Assembly (NCBI RefSeq): GCF_003050835.1 | Contig: NZ_QAOJ01000009.1 | Coordinates: 62,001-126,000 of the forward strand | Reading direction: 5' to 3' | Source of the DNA: Pseudomonas sp. GV071 | GTDB taxonomy: Bacteria; Pseudomonadota; Gammaproteobacteria; Pseudomonadales; Pseudomonadaceae | Length of the DNA stretch: 64,000 nt | Shown here: in pieces, positions 32,457 to 41,284 of the stretch | How positions within the stretch are numbered: position 1 is the first letter of the stretch | Layout: the number at the start of each line of letters is the position of its first letter | Translations under genes and position numbers: made by a program | The notes under the pieces: generated by a model | The model's input: the letters and a program-made list of their open reading frames with translations, nothing else | The model's database searches: none | What the model was told of the DNA's origin: nothing

Positions 32457-33152
32457 ATGGAACTACGCGGCTCGATCAAGAGTTGGAACGACGACAAGGG
32501 CTTTGGCTTTGTCACCCCCGAAGGCGGGGGCCCCGCAGTATTTGTACATATCAGCGCCATGCATGGCGACCGTCGCCCGCTGGCCGGCGATGGGGTGTTT
32601 TATATCGCCAGCAAGGACGAGAACGGCCGGTTGCGGGCCGAGCATATGCGCCTGCAGGGGTTGAGCCTGGATCAGCCTTCCATTCGCATTAAACCCCGGC
32701 AAGCCGCGCCGCGTGTGGCAGCAGCCAGGAAACCGGCACGCCAACGTCTACCATCAAGCATGGCGATGCCCCGGCAACTGGGCTTCAAACTGGTGGTGTT
32801 CGCGTTGCTCTGTGCTGCACCGGCGCTAGGTGCCTGGCAGCTATTCGTAATCCAGCACTGGGCCTGGGCATTGGCGCTGTACCCAGTGGCCAGCGTGCTG
32901 ACTGTGGGTTTTTACGGCTATGACAAACACCGCGCCATGGCCGGTGAATGGCGCACGCCGGAAAACCGACTGCACCTGCTGGAGTTGATGGGCGGTTGGC
33001 CCGGCGCCTTGGTGGCGCAACAGTTGTACCGGCATAAAACCCGCAAGGTCGATTTTCAGCTGGTGTTCTGGGGGATTGTGCTAGCCCATCAGGCGCTGTG
33101 GCTGGAGTGGCTGCTATTTGGCGGGAAACATCTGCTGCGCGTGTTGCGGTGA
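32457..33152 (+). CDS. Cold-shock domain-DUF1294 membrane protein
   Basis: A 231-residue two-part protein. The N-terminal 65 residues form a cold-shock (OB) domain with RNP1 KGFGFV and RNP2-like VFVHIS. A basic linker follows, then a DUF1294 membrane part with about four helices (including SVLTVGFYGYDKHRA and LHLLELMGGWPGALVAQQ). ATG 32457 has GGAG nine bases upstream; ATG 32433 has no RBS. This fusion is known in proteobacteria; the function is not established. Confidence 0.82.
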   Translation: MELRGSIKSWNDDKGFGFVTPEGGGPAVFVHISAMHGDRRPLAGDGVFYIASKDENGRLRAEHMRLQGLSLDQPSIRIKPRQAAPRVAAARKPARQRLPSSMAMPRQLGFKLVVFALLCAAPALGAWQLFVIQHWAWALALYPVASVLTVGFYGYDKHRAMAGEWRTPENRLHLLELMGGWPGALVAQQLYRHKTRKVDFQLVFWGIVLAHQALWLEWLLFGGKHLLRVLR

Positions 33153-33171
33153 CCCCTGTGGGCGCTCAAGC

Positions 33172-33208
33172 GCATCGCGGCTGATCAGCGCGACCGGCCG
33201 CTCCTACG
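33172..33208. repeat. REP element
   Basis: GCATCGCGGCTGATCAGCGCGACCGGCCGCTCCTACG, a diverged Pseudomonas REP, sits in the gap between the DUF1294 gene and the convergent carbonic anhydrase gene. Confidence 0.8.
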
Positions 33209-33243
33209 GCAGTGCGTGGGTCGTAGAAGCGGCAGTGTGTGGC

Positions 33244-33993
33244 TTACTGGCTAACCTCGATCACCCGACCATTCAACGGCTGCACCGGCCGTGCATTCAT
33301 CGGATACAAGGCGCGGAACGCAGCGATCTGCGCTTTGGACACTTCAACCGGCTCGCGGAGTACCTGCCAGCTCACACCGTCACTGCACGGCGGGGTGGTC
33401 AGCGAGCCCTGGAAGCGGAAGTAGCGTTGGTCGCTTGGCAGCAGCCCGGCGGGGTCGAATGTCGCCAGCGGGTGGTTTTTACCGGCTGCCGGCAACGCGG
33501 CAAGGATGGGTTTGAGCGCCTGGTTTTCTTGACCTTCCTTGAACAGTACGGCTACGACCGACAGCTTGCCGTCGGCAGTTTTGTGCACCAGGTGGGCATC
33601 CATGGGATAGGTTTTGCCGTCGAAGCGTTCTTCGCTGGGCGCATGGAAATGGAACTGCAGCAGCTCGGCGCTCACATCACCGACTTTCAGCTGGCTGCCG
33701 GCAGGCAGGTTGACCTGCACGGTATGGCCGTTGTTGATCACCTCGGCACTGCTGCTTTTGTAGTTGAAGATCAGCGCCGGCAGCTTGGCCGCCAGGCTTT
33801 CGCCGGCTTTGATATCAACCGGAGACTGTTCTTTGCTGGCGTTGCAGGCGGCGTTTGCAGGGTCGAGTTCGGCCCAGTGTTCCGGGCCATGCGCGCCTTC
33901 GTAGCTCCAATGGGCGCCGTCGGCAGCCTGGGCGTTGCCCATCAGAATGCAGGTGGCCAGCAGGCTGATGGAAAGGGCGAATAGAGGTTTCAT
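33244..33993 (-). CDS. Periplasmic alpha-carbonic anhydrase
   Basis: A 249-residue enzyme interconverting CO2 and bicarbonate. Signal peptide MKPLFALSISLLATCILMGNAQA (23 residues). Zinc ligands are visible as LQFHFHAP (His-x-His) and the later DAHLVH; SPVDI and LTTPPCSDGVSW are family signatures. The paired cysteines near NAACNAS and PPCSDG probably form the usual disulfide. GGAG precedes ATG 33993. Confidence 0.95.
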   Translation of the reverse strand: MKPLFALSISLLATCILMGNAQAADGAHWSYEGAHGPEHWAELDPANAACNASKEQSPVDIKAGESLAAKLPALIFNYKSSSAEVINNGHTVQVNLPAGSQLKVGDVSAELLQFHFHAPSEERFDGKTYPMDAHLVHKTADGKLSVVAVLFKEGQENQALKPILAALPAAGKNHPLATFDPAGLLPSDQRYFRFQGSLTTPPCSDGVSWQVLREPVEVSKAQIAAFRALYPMNARPVQPLNGRVIEVSQ

Positions 33994-34118
33994 GGCGTGC
34001 TCCAAATAGAAATGAAAAAGCTGGGCAATCATTTCTGTTCGGGTGCAGTGCGACTGTAGGCGGGGTGGCGGTGGGTTGTGCGAAAACGCTTACCCGGTTG
34101 CGGGATACGTCCTGCCGC

Positions 34119-34472
34119 CTAGAGCGGGTCGAGCAGTAAACCCACCTGGCGGATCTTGGGGAGCTTGCGCACCACGAGCTGGTGGGAGCAGGTGAGCAGT
34201 TCTTGCAGCTCGGCGGTACTGACCACCTCGGGTTTGTCCAGGCGGATCCAGTGGGCGCGCGCCAGATATGGGGCAGGGCGGATGCCGGGGCGGTCGACGT
34301 AGCCGAGGAACAGCTCCTTATCGACCTTGAAAGCCAGGCCTTCGCCCATAAAGTTGATGACGGCGATCATCTTGTTCTGCGCGATGGAGAACACGCGGTT
34401 GTCCCCCCATTTCAGGTCTTCGCGCACGCCGGGTAACTGCAAGAGAAAGGCGGCGGTTTGTTCGTTGTTCAT
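34119..34472 (-). CDS. MmcQ/YjbR-family protein
   Basis: A 117-residue single-domain protein of the MmcQ/YjbR (CyaY-like fold) family: KWGDNRVFSIAQNKMIAVINF, LGYVDRPGIRPAPYLARAHWIRL. YjbR proteins are proposed DNA-binding proteins, but a physiological role is not established. It is a single gene between carbonic anhydrase and a LysR gene. Confidence 0.85.
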   Translation of the reverse strand: MNNEQTAAFLLQLPGVREDLKWGDNRVFSIAQNKMIAVINFMGEGLAFKVDKELFLGYVDRPGIRPAPYLARAHWIRLDKPEVVSTAELQELLTCSHQLVVRKLPKIRQVGLLLDPL

Positions 34473-34515
34473 GTGAATTCCTTGTCAGGCTTTCTTCGAA
34501 TCGTAAAGACGGGTC

Positions 34516-35424
34516 TCAGACAGGCTGGGTCCAGTCACCGCGAAACGCTTCGGTGATGTGTTCGATCCAGGCGCGCACCGCCGGCAGCATACCGCGCCGG
34601 TGCGGGTACACGGCCTGCAGATAGCCGCCGGGCAGGTTCCACTGTGGCAGCAACTGCACCAGGCGACCGTCGGCCAGCTCTTCGTGGCAATTCATCAACG
34701 GCAACATGGAAAAGCCCAGACCGGCCATGGCGGCGTTTTTGCGCACCATAAAATCTTCGATGGCCAGACGCGGCTCCAGGGCGATCTCACGCTTGTTGCC
34801 TTGGTTGTCGACCAGGCGGAAGTGCACTTTGCGGTCGGGGTCGAGGGCTCCGAGTACGGGCAGCGAATGCAGGTCCTGCAGGTTGGCGATCTGCCGGCCG
34901 GCCAACAGTGACGGCGCGGCGACCAGCACCGCCGACGCTGGGCGCAGCTTGCGCGCGATCAGGGCTGGGTCTTCGTCGCCTTCGTCACGTACCCGCAGAG
35001 CGACATCGATGCCTTCGGCGAGCAGGTCGACGCGGCGGTTGAGCAGGACGATTTCCAGCTGCACCTGCGGATAGCTGCCGAGGAAGTCATTGATGATCGG
35101 CGACAGGTAGGACTCAGCCAGTGCCGTCGGGCACGACACCCGCAAGCGTCCACGGGGTTCGCTGGAGTGCGTGGCCACCGCTTCGTCGGCCATATCGGCA
35201 GCCAGAATCATGGTCTGGCAGTGGCGGTAGTAGTGCTCCCCAATGTCGGTCAGCGCCAGTTTGCGCGTGCTGCGTTGCAACAGGCGGGCGCCGAGGCGTT
35301 CTTCCAGCTCGGCAATGCGCCGCGACAAACGCGACTTGGGAATGCCGAGCAGGCGTCCGGCAGCGGCGAAACCACCGGCTTCTACCACTTTGGCGAAATA
35401 GAACAGGTCGTTGAGATCTTGCAT
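34516..35424 (-). CDS. LysR-family regulator, divergent from azoR
   Basis: A 302-residue regulator. The N-terminal winged HTH (about 1-60: FYFAKVVEAGGFAAAGRLLGIPKSRLSRRIAELEERLG) is followed by a LysR substrate-binding domain (about 90-295). It is divergent from azoR with a 139-bp shared region, so it probably controls azoR and itself, as for other azoreductase-linked LysR proteins. Confidence 0.92.
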   Translation of the reverse strand: MQDLNDLFYFAKVVEAGGFAAAGRLLGIPKSRLSRRIAELEERLGARLLQRSTRKLALTDIGEHYYRHCQTMILAADMADEAVATHSSEPRGRLRVSCPTALAESYLSPIINDFLGSYPQVQLEIVLLNRRVDLLAEGIDVALRVRDEGDEDPALIARKLRPASAVLVAAPSLLAGRQIANLQDLHSLPVLGALDPDRKVHFRLVDNQGNKREIALEPRLAIEDFMVRKNAAMAGLGFSMLPLMNCHEELADGRLVQLLPQWNLPGGYLQAVYPHRRGMLPAVRAWIEHITEAFRGDWTQPV

Positions 35425-35446
35425 AAAAGGCTCAGGGTGAAAGTTA

Positions 35447-35466
35447 TCGTCCTACCAGTGGGACGA
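35447..35466. promoter_or_regulatory. Dyad operator candidate for the LysR regulator
   Basis: TCGTCC-N8-GGACGA is a 6-bp dyad with a LysR-like spacer 23 bases upstream of the regulator start. A related CACCAGTAGGA occurs about 45 bp further toward azoR. Confidence 0.45.
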
Positions 35467-35563
35467 ACTATCACATTTTTGCTGACTATTAGGCTATTGG
35501 TTTCACCAGTAGGATTGCCACCATTCCATCGCCAAACGGCGATTCTTACTTGGAGAACGCCCC

Positions 35564-36172
35564 ATGAAACTTCTGCACATCGATTCCAGCATCCTCGGCG
35601 ACAACTCGGCTTCGCGCCAACTGAGCAAAGCTGTGGTCAGCGCCTGGCAAGCCAGCGACGCCGGTATTCAGGTCAGCTACCGCGACCTCGCCGACGACGC
35701 TTTCAGCCACCTGTCCGCTGCCAGCCTGGTTGCCGGCGGTACCCCAGCTGAGCTGCGTGATGCTGCGCAAAAGCATGAAGCGGATCTGGCCGAAGCCACT
35801 CTCAACGAATTCCTGGCTGCTGACGCCATCGTGATCGGCGCGCCGATGTACAACTTCACAGTGCCGACCCAGCTCAAAGCCTGGATCGACCGCATCGCCG
35901 TCGCTGGCAAAACCTTCACCTACGACGAGAACGGTCCTAAAGGCCTGGCCGGCGGCAAGAAAGTGGTGATCGTCTCCACCGCAGGCGGCATCCACGCTGG
36001 CCAAGCGAGCGGCATCGCCCACGAAGACTACCTGCAACTGGTGCTGCGTTTCCTCGGCATCACCGATATTGAAGTCGTTCGCGCTCAAGGCCTGGCCTAC
36101 GGCGAAGAGCCGCGCGCGCAAGCACTGGCAGCGGCTAACCAGCAAGTTGCCGATCTGTTCGTTGCTGCTTAA
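35564..36172 (+). CDS. azoR: FMN-dependent NADH:quinone oxidoreductase/azoreductase
   Basis: A 202-residue flavodoxin-fold reductase. The phosphate-binding start is LLHIDSSILGDNSASRQLSKAVV; FMN-contact MYNFTVPTQLKAWIDRIAVAGKTF and STAGGIH are typical of AzoR. It reduces quinones and azo dyes by two-electron transfer and protects against electrophile stress. Confidence 0.93.
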   Translation: MKLLHIDSSILGDNSASRQLSKAVVSAWQASDAGIQVSYRDLADDAFSHLSAASLVAGGTPAELRDAAQKHEADLAEATLNEFLAADAIVIGAPMYNFTVPTQLKAWIDRIAVAGKTFTYDENGPKGLAGGKKVVIVSTAGGIHAGQASGIAHEDYLQLVLRFLGITDIEVVRAQGLAYGEEPRAQALAAANQQVADLFVAA

Positions 36173-36190
36173 GTAAGCCGCCAATAAAAA

Positions 36191-36217
36191 ATCCCCGCTT
36201 CGGCGGGGATTTTTTTT
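36191..36217 (+). terminator. Terminator of azoR
   Basis: ATCCCCGC-TTCG-GCGGGGAT (36191-36210) followed by seven T; an A run upstream makes it usable from both sides. Confidence 0.93.
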
Positions 36218-36243
36218 GCTTGCGTAGCGCTGACTCAGGTTTT

Positions 36244-36345
36244 TTAGACGCTCAGGCTCATCCCGAGATTGACGCTTTGCTGGCTGCGGTCGACGGCTTG
36301 GTTCAGCCCGTAGCGGACCTGTGCGTCGAAGCGCCGATTTTGGCC
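36244..36345 (-). pseudogene. Possible C-terminal remnant of an outer-membrane barrel protein
   Basis: On the minus strand the frame ends RFDAQVRYGLNQAVDRSQQSVNLGMSLSV-stop, with the alternating polar/hydrophobic pattern of a last barrel hairpin. Upstream of it the frame has no signal peptide, RBS or further barrel sequence. It may be the tail of a deleted porin-like gene; a chance frame cannot be excluded. Confidence 0.3.
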
Positions 36346-36547
36346 TGCCGAGCTGGTCGGTACTATCGGAGCGGGCTTTTTGTCCTGACACCAGTGGCCC
36401 GCAAGGGGGGCGGCTGCACGGGGATTTTTCTGGCACAAGTCATGCTTTTGTAACCGACATGTGTTTGCACAACCGCGGTATCGAGCTCATGCTCACCGCC
36501 GCTGTGCAGACGTTTGCAGGTAATGAAGCTGGCTGTGGAGGTGAGGG

Positions 36548-37588
36548 GTGAGCACCTTTTTTGCGCGTGGGTTGCTGCTGTTGCTCGGTTTGGTGGCCAT
36601 TGTTGCGCCGACGTTGGCGGCGACCGGCAGCGGGCGGATGACCGTCGGCTTCCACCAGATGACCCTGCGCGACCCCCTCGATCAGCAACCGATGCAGGCG
36701 GTGGCGTTCTACCCAGCCTTCGCCCATGCCACCGTCAGTAACATCGGCCCCTACCATATTGCTGCCGGCCAGGATGCGCCGGTGGCGCCCGGTCACTATC
36801 CGTTGCTGGTGTTGTCCCATGGCAACAGCGGCAGCCCGCTGGCCCAGCACGATCTGGCCACCTACCTGGCCAAGCATGGTTTCGTGGTGTTGGCGGTGGT
36901 GCACCCTGGCGACAATTACGCCGACCAGAGCCGCCTCGGTACGCTCAGCAACCTCTACGGTCGACCCATGCAGATTTCCCAGGCGATCACCGACGCCTTG
37001 CAGGACCCCTGGCTGGAGCCGTTTCTGGATGAGCAGCGAATCGGCATGATCGGTTATTCCGCCGGTGGCGAAACCGCGCTGATCGTCGGCGGCGCGCAAC
37101 CGCAGATGCAGCTGCTGCGTGACTACTGCCAGGTTCACCCCGGCGATCAGGACGCCTGCCGCACCCAGGGCGAATTGGTGGCCGACCGCGATGACCTGGT
37201 GGCGGAAAGCGACCCGCGGGTGAAAGCGTTGATGCTGCTGGCACCACTGGGACTGATGTTCGGCAAGGACGAATTGCAGGACGTGAAACTGCCGGTGCTG
37301 ATGTACGCCGGTGCCAACGACCAACTGCTCGCCATCGAAACCAATGCCCTGGCGCTGACCCACAGCCTGCCGCAGCCGCCCAACTACCAACTGCTGGATG
37401 GCGCCGGCCATTTCATCTTTATGTCGCCGTGCTCAGCCGAGCAGGAACAGATGATGCCGATGCTGTGCAAGGACGCTGAAGGCGTGGACCGTCAGCGCAT
37501 TCACCGGCGCATGAACGCCGAAGCGGTGGAGTTTTTCAGTACGGTGCTGGGCCCTGATCTGACCGATCACCAGGCCTCACTGCATTAA
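36548..37588 (+). CDS. Secreted alpha/beta hydrolase (dienelactone hydrolase/PAF-AH-like)
   Basis: A 346-residue protein with signal peptide (about 1-24, ending TLAA). The fold is seen in PLLVLSHGNSGS (oxyanion strand), the nucleophile elbow GYSAGGE (about residue 167), LPVLMYAGANDQL (acid region) and GAGHFIF (His). The start is GTG 36548 with a strong GGAGGTGA; no ATG fits. Substrate unknown; it resembles predicted periplasmic dienelactone hydrolases. Confidence 0.82.
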   Translation: MSTFFARGLLLLLGLVAIVAPTLAATGSGRMTVGFHQMTLRDPLDQQPMQAVAFYPAFAHATVSNIGPYHIAAGQDAPVAPGHYPLLVLSHGNSGSPLAQHDLATYLAKHGFVVLAVVHPGDNYADQSRLGTLSNLYGRPMQISQAITDALQDPWLEPFLDEQRIGMIGYSAGGETALIVGGAQPQMQLLRDYCQVHPGDQDACRTQGELVADRDDLVAESDPRVKALMLLAPLGLMFGKDELQDVKLPVLMYAGANDQLLAIETNALALTHSLPQPPNYQLLDGAGHFIFMSPCSAEQEQMMPMLCKDAEGVDRQRIHRRMNAEAVEFFSTVLGPDLTDHQASLH

Positions 37589-38772
37589 GTCTGCGAACGT
37601 TGTGCGCGGCGCGCCAGCCACAGGCTGAGGGTCAAGCCAAGCACGGCTAACAGCGCGGCGGCGAGGAAGATGCCGTTGTAGCCAAAGCCATACGCGACGG
37701 CGCCCATCAGCGGTCCGGCGATCGCCAATGCCAGGTCGAAGAACACCGCGTAGGCACTGAAACCGGCGCTGCGGCTGCTGTCGGGAATCTGCTTGATCGC
37801 CTCCACCCCCAGCGCCGGATACACCAGCGACAGGCCGCAGCCGGTCAGCGCCGCCCCCGCCATCGCCCACAGCGGCGAAGGCGCGAACCACAGCAACAGC
37901 AAGCCCAGGGTTTCAATGCCCATGCAGCCGATCGCCACGCTGTAACCGCCGTAGTGCTTGATCGCATCGATCAACAACACCCGCGCGCCAATAAACGCCA
38001 CGCCAAACGCCGACAGGCTGTAAGCCGCGCCGCTCCAGCCTTTGCTGGCGAAGTACAGGGCGACAAACGTGGTCAGCGTGCCGTAGCCAATCGAACCCAG
38101 CGCCAACCCCACGCCATACGGCGCGATGCGCCCCAGCACTGTGCTGAACGGCAGCCGCTCGCCCTTCAATACCGGGGCCGAGGCCCGTTTGCGGATCAGC
38201 AGCAAGCCCAGTAGCGCCAAGGTGGTGAGGGCGCATCCCATGGTCCAGAAACCCCAGGCGTCGACCATCAATACCCCCGCCGGCGCGCCGATGGCGATGG
38301 CACCGTAAGCGGCGATGCCGTTCCAGGAAATCACCCGCGCGGTGTATTCGGTACCGACCTGATTGATGCCCCAACTGATGGTACTAACCCCGAGCAAGCC
38401 TTGGGTTACGCCCAGTAGCAGGCGCGCGACGAGCATGACCACCAGGCTCAGCAACGGCAGGTGAGTGAGCTCCGTCGACAGCAGCGTCAACAGACCGCTG
38501 ACGGCGATACCACAGAGCCCATACACCAGCGCCGGTTTGGTGCCGAGGCTGTCGGCGAGGCGCCCGGCCACGGGGCGAGTGAGGAGAGTGGCGAGGTATT
38601 GCGAGGCGATGGTCAGGCCGGCCACTACCGCCCCATAACCTAGTTCGTTGTGCACAAAGCCAGGCACCACCGCGATCGGAATGCCGATGCAGAGAAAGCC
38701 GAGAAAGGTATAGAACACGATGGACAGAATCTGCCCCGTGATCGCCAGGGAGCTGGGCGCTTGGGTATGCAT
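37585..38772 (-). CDS. MFS transporter, YhhS/YfcJ-like
   Basis: A 395-residue carrier with 12 hydrophobic segments. The loop motif GRLADSLGTKPAL between helices 2 and 3 and the opening LGFLCIGIPIAVVPGFVHNELGYGAVVAGL resemble the YhhS/YfcJ sugar-efflux-like group. It overlaps the convergent hydrolase gene by four bases. Substrate unknown. Confidence 0.87.
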   Translation of the reverse strand: MHTQAPSSLAITGQILSIVFYTFLGFLCIGIPIAVVPGFVHNELGYGAVVAGLTIASQYLATLLTRPVAGRLADSLGTKPALVYGLCGIAVSGLLTLLSTELTHLPLLSLVVMLVARLLLGVTQGLLGVSTISWGINQVGTEYTARVISWNGIAAYGAIAIGAPAGVLMVDAWGFWTMGCALTTLALLGLLLIRKRASAPVLKGERLPFSTVLGRIAPYGVGLALGSIGYGTLTTFVALYFASKGWSGAAYSLSAFGVAFIGARVLLIDAIKHYGGYSVAIGCMGIETLGLLLLWFAPSPLWAMAGAALTGCGLSLVYPALGVEAIKQIPDSSRSAGFSAYAVFFDLALAIAGPLMGAVAYGFGYNGIFLAAALLAVLGLTLSLWLARRAQRSQT

Positions 38773-38880
38773 GCTGAAACTTCACCGAAAACCTGCGGCA
38801 ATGATGGCGGCAGAATCGGGAGAAGGAAAGGCAGCTAACGATTGGATAAGGCGAGTGAATGACGGGGTCGAGGCCAAAGC

Positions 38881-38915
38881 CAGCGTCGCCCCAGCGCAGG
38901 CTGGGGCCCGGAATG
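38881..38915. repeat. REP-like palindrome
   Basis: CGTCGCCCCAGCGCAGGCTGGGGCCCGGAATGGCG resembles the units at 12543-12618. It lies in the gap between the MFS gene and the TolA-like gene. Confidence 0.6.
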
Positions 38916-38960
38916 GCGCAAGGGAATGCTGCTCTGCGCATCGTCTTGGCTGATGCCCTC

Positions 38961-39344
38961 TTACCCCGAAATCCCTTCCGGCGACAGCTCCACGGTCCGT
39001 TCACGGAACGTCTGCTCATAGGTGGCAGTGTCCACCTCGCTAACCTGAGGCAGGCTGCCCACCTCGCGAATCGCCTGCACCGCCGCCTGATCGAACGCGC
39101 TGTCGCCGCTGCTTTGGCTGACCTCGGCAGTCTCGACCCGACCGTCGCGGCTGATCCGCACTAACACATGGGTAACCATGCCATTGCGCGCCGAAGGCGG
39201 GCGCACCCAGTGGTCCACGATCTGCTCGACGAAGCTCGCGATGATCTGCTTGGCCTCAGCCGTGGGCTGACCGGCAAACGCCGAAGGTGCACCCGCCAGC
39301 ACGATCAGCAGCGCCGCTGCTATCAGTTGTTTTCGACTGAACAT
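38961..39344 (-). CDS. Small secreted protein with TonB/TolA C-terminal-like domain
   Basis: A 127-residue protein: signal peptide about 1-24 (LIAAALLIVLAGAPSAFA), then one domain with VEQIVDHWVRPPSARNGMVTHVLVRISRDGRVETAEVSQSSGDSAFDQAAVQAI, the pattern of TolA domain III/TonB C-terminus. Unlike TolA or TonB it has no long spanning helix or proline region. It could sit in the periplasm and interact with Tol-Pal or TonB partners. GGAGGGG precedes ATG 39344. Confidence 0.75.
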   Translation of the reverse strand: MFSRKQLIAAALLIVLAGAPSAFAGQPTAEAKQIIASFVEQIVDHWVRPPSARNGMVTHVLVRISRDGRVETAEVSQSSGDSAFDQAAVQAIREVGSLPQVSEVDTATYEQTFRERTVELSPEGISG

Positions 39345-39364
39345 TTTCCCCTCCATGGCCCTTA

Positions 39365-39390
39365 CAAAAACGCCCCGCAAAAGCGGGGCG
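39365..39390 (-). terminator. Terminator of ybiT
   Basis: CGCCCCGC-AAAA-GCGGGGCG (39371-39390), followed on the minus strand by TTTTTG. Confidence 0.85.
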
Positions 39391-39410
39391 TCGATGACAG
39401 CGAAATGGGG

Positions 39411-40997
39411 TTAGATCACCACACCCTGGCTGCGCAGGTAGTCGTCGTAGGTGCCGCTGAAGTCGACCACGCCGCTAGGCGACAGCTCGATGATGCGGGT
39501 GGCCAGGGACGATACGAACTCACGGTCGTGGCTGACGAAAATCAGTGTGCCCGGGTAGTTTTCCAGCGCCAGGTTCAGCGCCTCGATGGACTCCATATCC
39601 AAGTGGTTGGTCGGTTCGTCCATGATCAGCACGTTGGGCTTTTGCAGGATCAGCTTGCCGAACAGCATGCGGCCTTGCTCACCACCGGAGATCACTTTCA
39701 CCGACTTGAGGATTTCGTCGTTGGAAAACAGCATGCGCCCCAGGGTGCCACGAATCATCTGCTCGCCCTGAGTCCACTGGCCCATCCAGTCGAACAGGCT
39801 GACGTCGTCTTCGAAGTCGTGCGCGTGGTCTTGGGCGTAGTAGCCAAGCTCGGCGCTGTCGGTCCATTTAACGTTACCGGCATCTGGGGTCAGCTCGCCG
39901 ACCAGGGTGCGCAGCAGGGTGGTCTTGCCGATACCGTTCGGGCCGATGATCGCCACGCGCTCGCCCGCTTCGACCTGGAAGCTGAAGCCCTTGAACAGGG
40001 TCTTGCCGTCAAAACCCTTGGCCATGTTCTCGACCATAACGGCCTGGCGGTGCAGCTTTTTGGTCTGCTCGAAACGAATGAACGGGCTGACGCGGCTGGA
40101 TGGCTTGACCTCGGCCAGCTGGATCTTGTCGATCTGCTTGGCACGGGAAGTGGCCTGCTTGGCTTTCGAGGCGTTGGCCGAGAAGCGACTGACGAAGCTT
40201 TGCAGCTCGTTGATCTGCGCTTTTTTCTTGGCGTTGTCCGACAGCAGTTGCTCGCGCGACTGGGTGGCGGCGGTCATGTATTCGTCGTAGTTGCCCGGGA
40301 ACAGACGCAGCTCGCCGTAGTCCAGGTCAGCCATGTGGGTGCACACGCTGTTCAGGAAGTGACGGTCGTGGGAAATGATGATCATGGTGCTGTTACGGCT
40401 GGTCAGAATGTTTTCCAGCCAGCGGATGGTGTTGATGTCCAGGTGGTTGGTTGGCTCGTCGAGCAGCAACACTTCCGGATCGGAGAACAACGCCTGGGCC
40501 AGCAGCACCCGCAGTTTCCAGCCTGGCGCCACTTCGGTCATCGGGCCGAAATGCTGTTCCAACGGAATACCCAGGCCCATCAATAGCTCACCGGCGCGCG
40601 ATTCGGCGGTGTAGCCGTCCATTTCGGCGAACTCGGTTTCCAGCTCGGCCACGGCCATGCCGTCTTCTTCGCTCATTTCCGCCAGCGAATAGATGCGGTC
40701 GCGTTCAGCCTTCACTTTCCACAATTCTTCGTGGCCCATGATCACGGTATCGATCACGGTGAACTGCTCGTAAGCGAACTGATCCTGACGCAGCTTACCC
40801 AAGCGCACGTTCGGCTCGAGCATTACCTGGCCACCGGAAGCCTCCAGATCGCCACCGAGAATCTTCATGAACGTCGACTTGCCGCAGCCGTTTGCACCGA
40901 TCAGGCCGTAGCGGTTACCGCCGGCAAACTTGACGGAAACGTTTTCGAACAGCGGCTTGGCGCCGAACTGCATGGTGATATTGGCGGTAGAGATCAC
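39411..40997 (-). CDS. ybiT: ABC-F ATPase, YbiT type
   Basis: A 528-residue soluble protein with two ABC domains and no membrane part: Walker A GANGCGKST and GPNGIGKTT, Walker B VLLLDEPTNHLD and VLIMDEPTNHLD, and between them the charged P-site interaction linker (about 240-300, rich in K and Q). ABC-F proteins bind the ribosomal E site and modulate translation. The start is GTG 40997, giving the conserved ISTANITMQFGAKPL; the frame to 41102 has no start support. The second signature is SGGEQGR; the first, TEVAPGWKLRVLLAQAL, is atypical, as in other YbiT proteins. Confidence 0.92.
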   Translation of the reverse strand: MISTANITMQFGAKPLFENVSVKFAGGNRYGLIGANGCGKSTFMKILGGDLEASGGQVMLEPNVRLGKLRQDQFAYEQFTVIDTVIMGHEELWKVKAERDRIYSLAEMSEEDGMAVAELETEFAEMDGYTAESRAGELLMGLGIPLEQHFGPMTEVAPGWKLRVLLAQALFSDPEVLLLDEPTNHLDINTIRWLENILTSRNSTMIIISHDRHFLNSVCTHMADLDYGELRLFPGNYDEYMTAATQSREQLLSDNAKKKAQINELQSFVSRFSANASKAKQATSRAKQIDKIQLAEVKPSSRVSPFIRFEQTKKLHRQAVMVENMAKGFDGKTLFKGFSFQVEAGERVAIIGPNGIGKTTLLRTLVGELTPDAGNVKWTDSAELGYYAQDHAHDFEDDVSLFDWMGQWTQGEQMIRGTLGRMLFSNDEILKSVKVISGGEQGRMLFGKLILQKPNVLIMDEPTNHLDMESIEALNLALENYPGTLIFVSHDREFVSSLATRIIELSPSGVVDFSGTYDDYLRSQGVVI

Positions 40998-41207
40998 GGT
41001 GGGAATCCAGGGGTATGCGCAAAAAAGGACGCGATTGTAGCGGTTTGGGCGGTGGAGCGCTGCTCTATTACGCTCGGCGGCGGCTGTTGCATGCCTACCC
41101 ATCGAGGCGTCTGTGCGAGACCGGGGTTATCACGGCGTTTGTGGCTGGAGTTTCAGCCACTGCCGGCGGGTGAATGCGACATATCGGCCATATGGTTATG
41201 CATAAAC

Positions 41208-41235
41208 GATATTTAAAATAAGATTTTTATATCTA
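41208..41235. promoter_or_regulatory. AT-rich dyad in the leader of the threonine-synthase-like operon
   Basis: GATATTTAAAATAAG...TTTTTATATC is an AT-rich stretch with GATAT/ATATC ends in otherwise GC-rich DNA. It is about 50 bp upstream of the small ORF at 41285 and may contain the operon promoter or a LysR-type (CysB-like) site. The rest of the gap from ybiT (40998-41207) shows nothing further. Confidence 0.35.
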
Positions 41236-41284
41236 TAGAGTTTGCTCTCCACGCGTACCTGCCGATCAATCGGCGCGCCGCTCC

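Noticed and set aside
36440..37411. 323-codon minus-strand frame
   Set aside because: Shadow of the secreted hydrolase gene, rich in Gln/His/Gly; no start signals.
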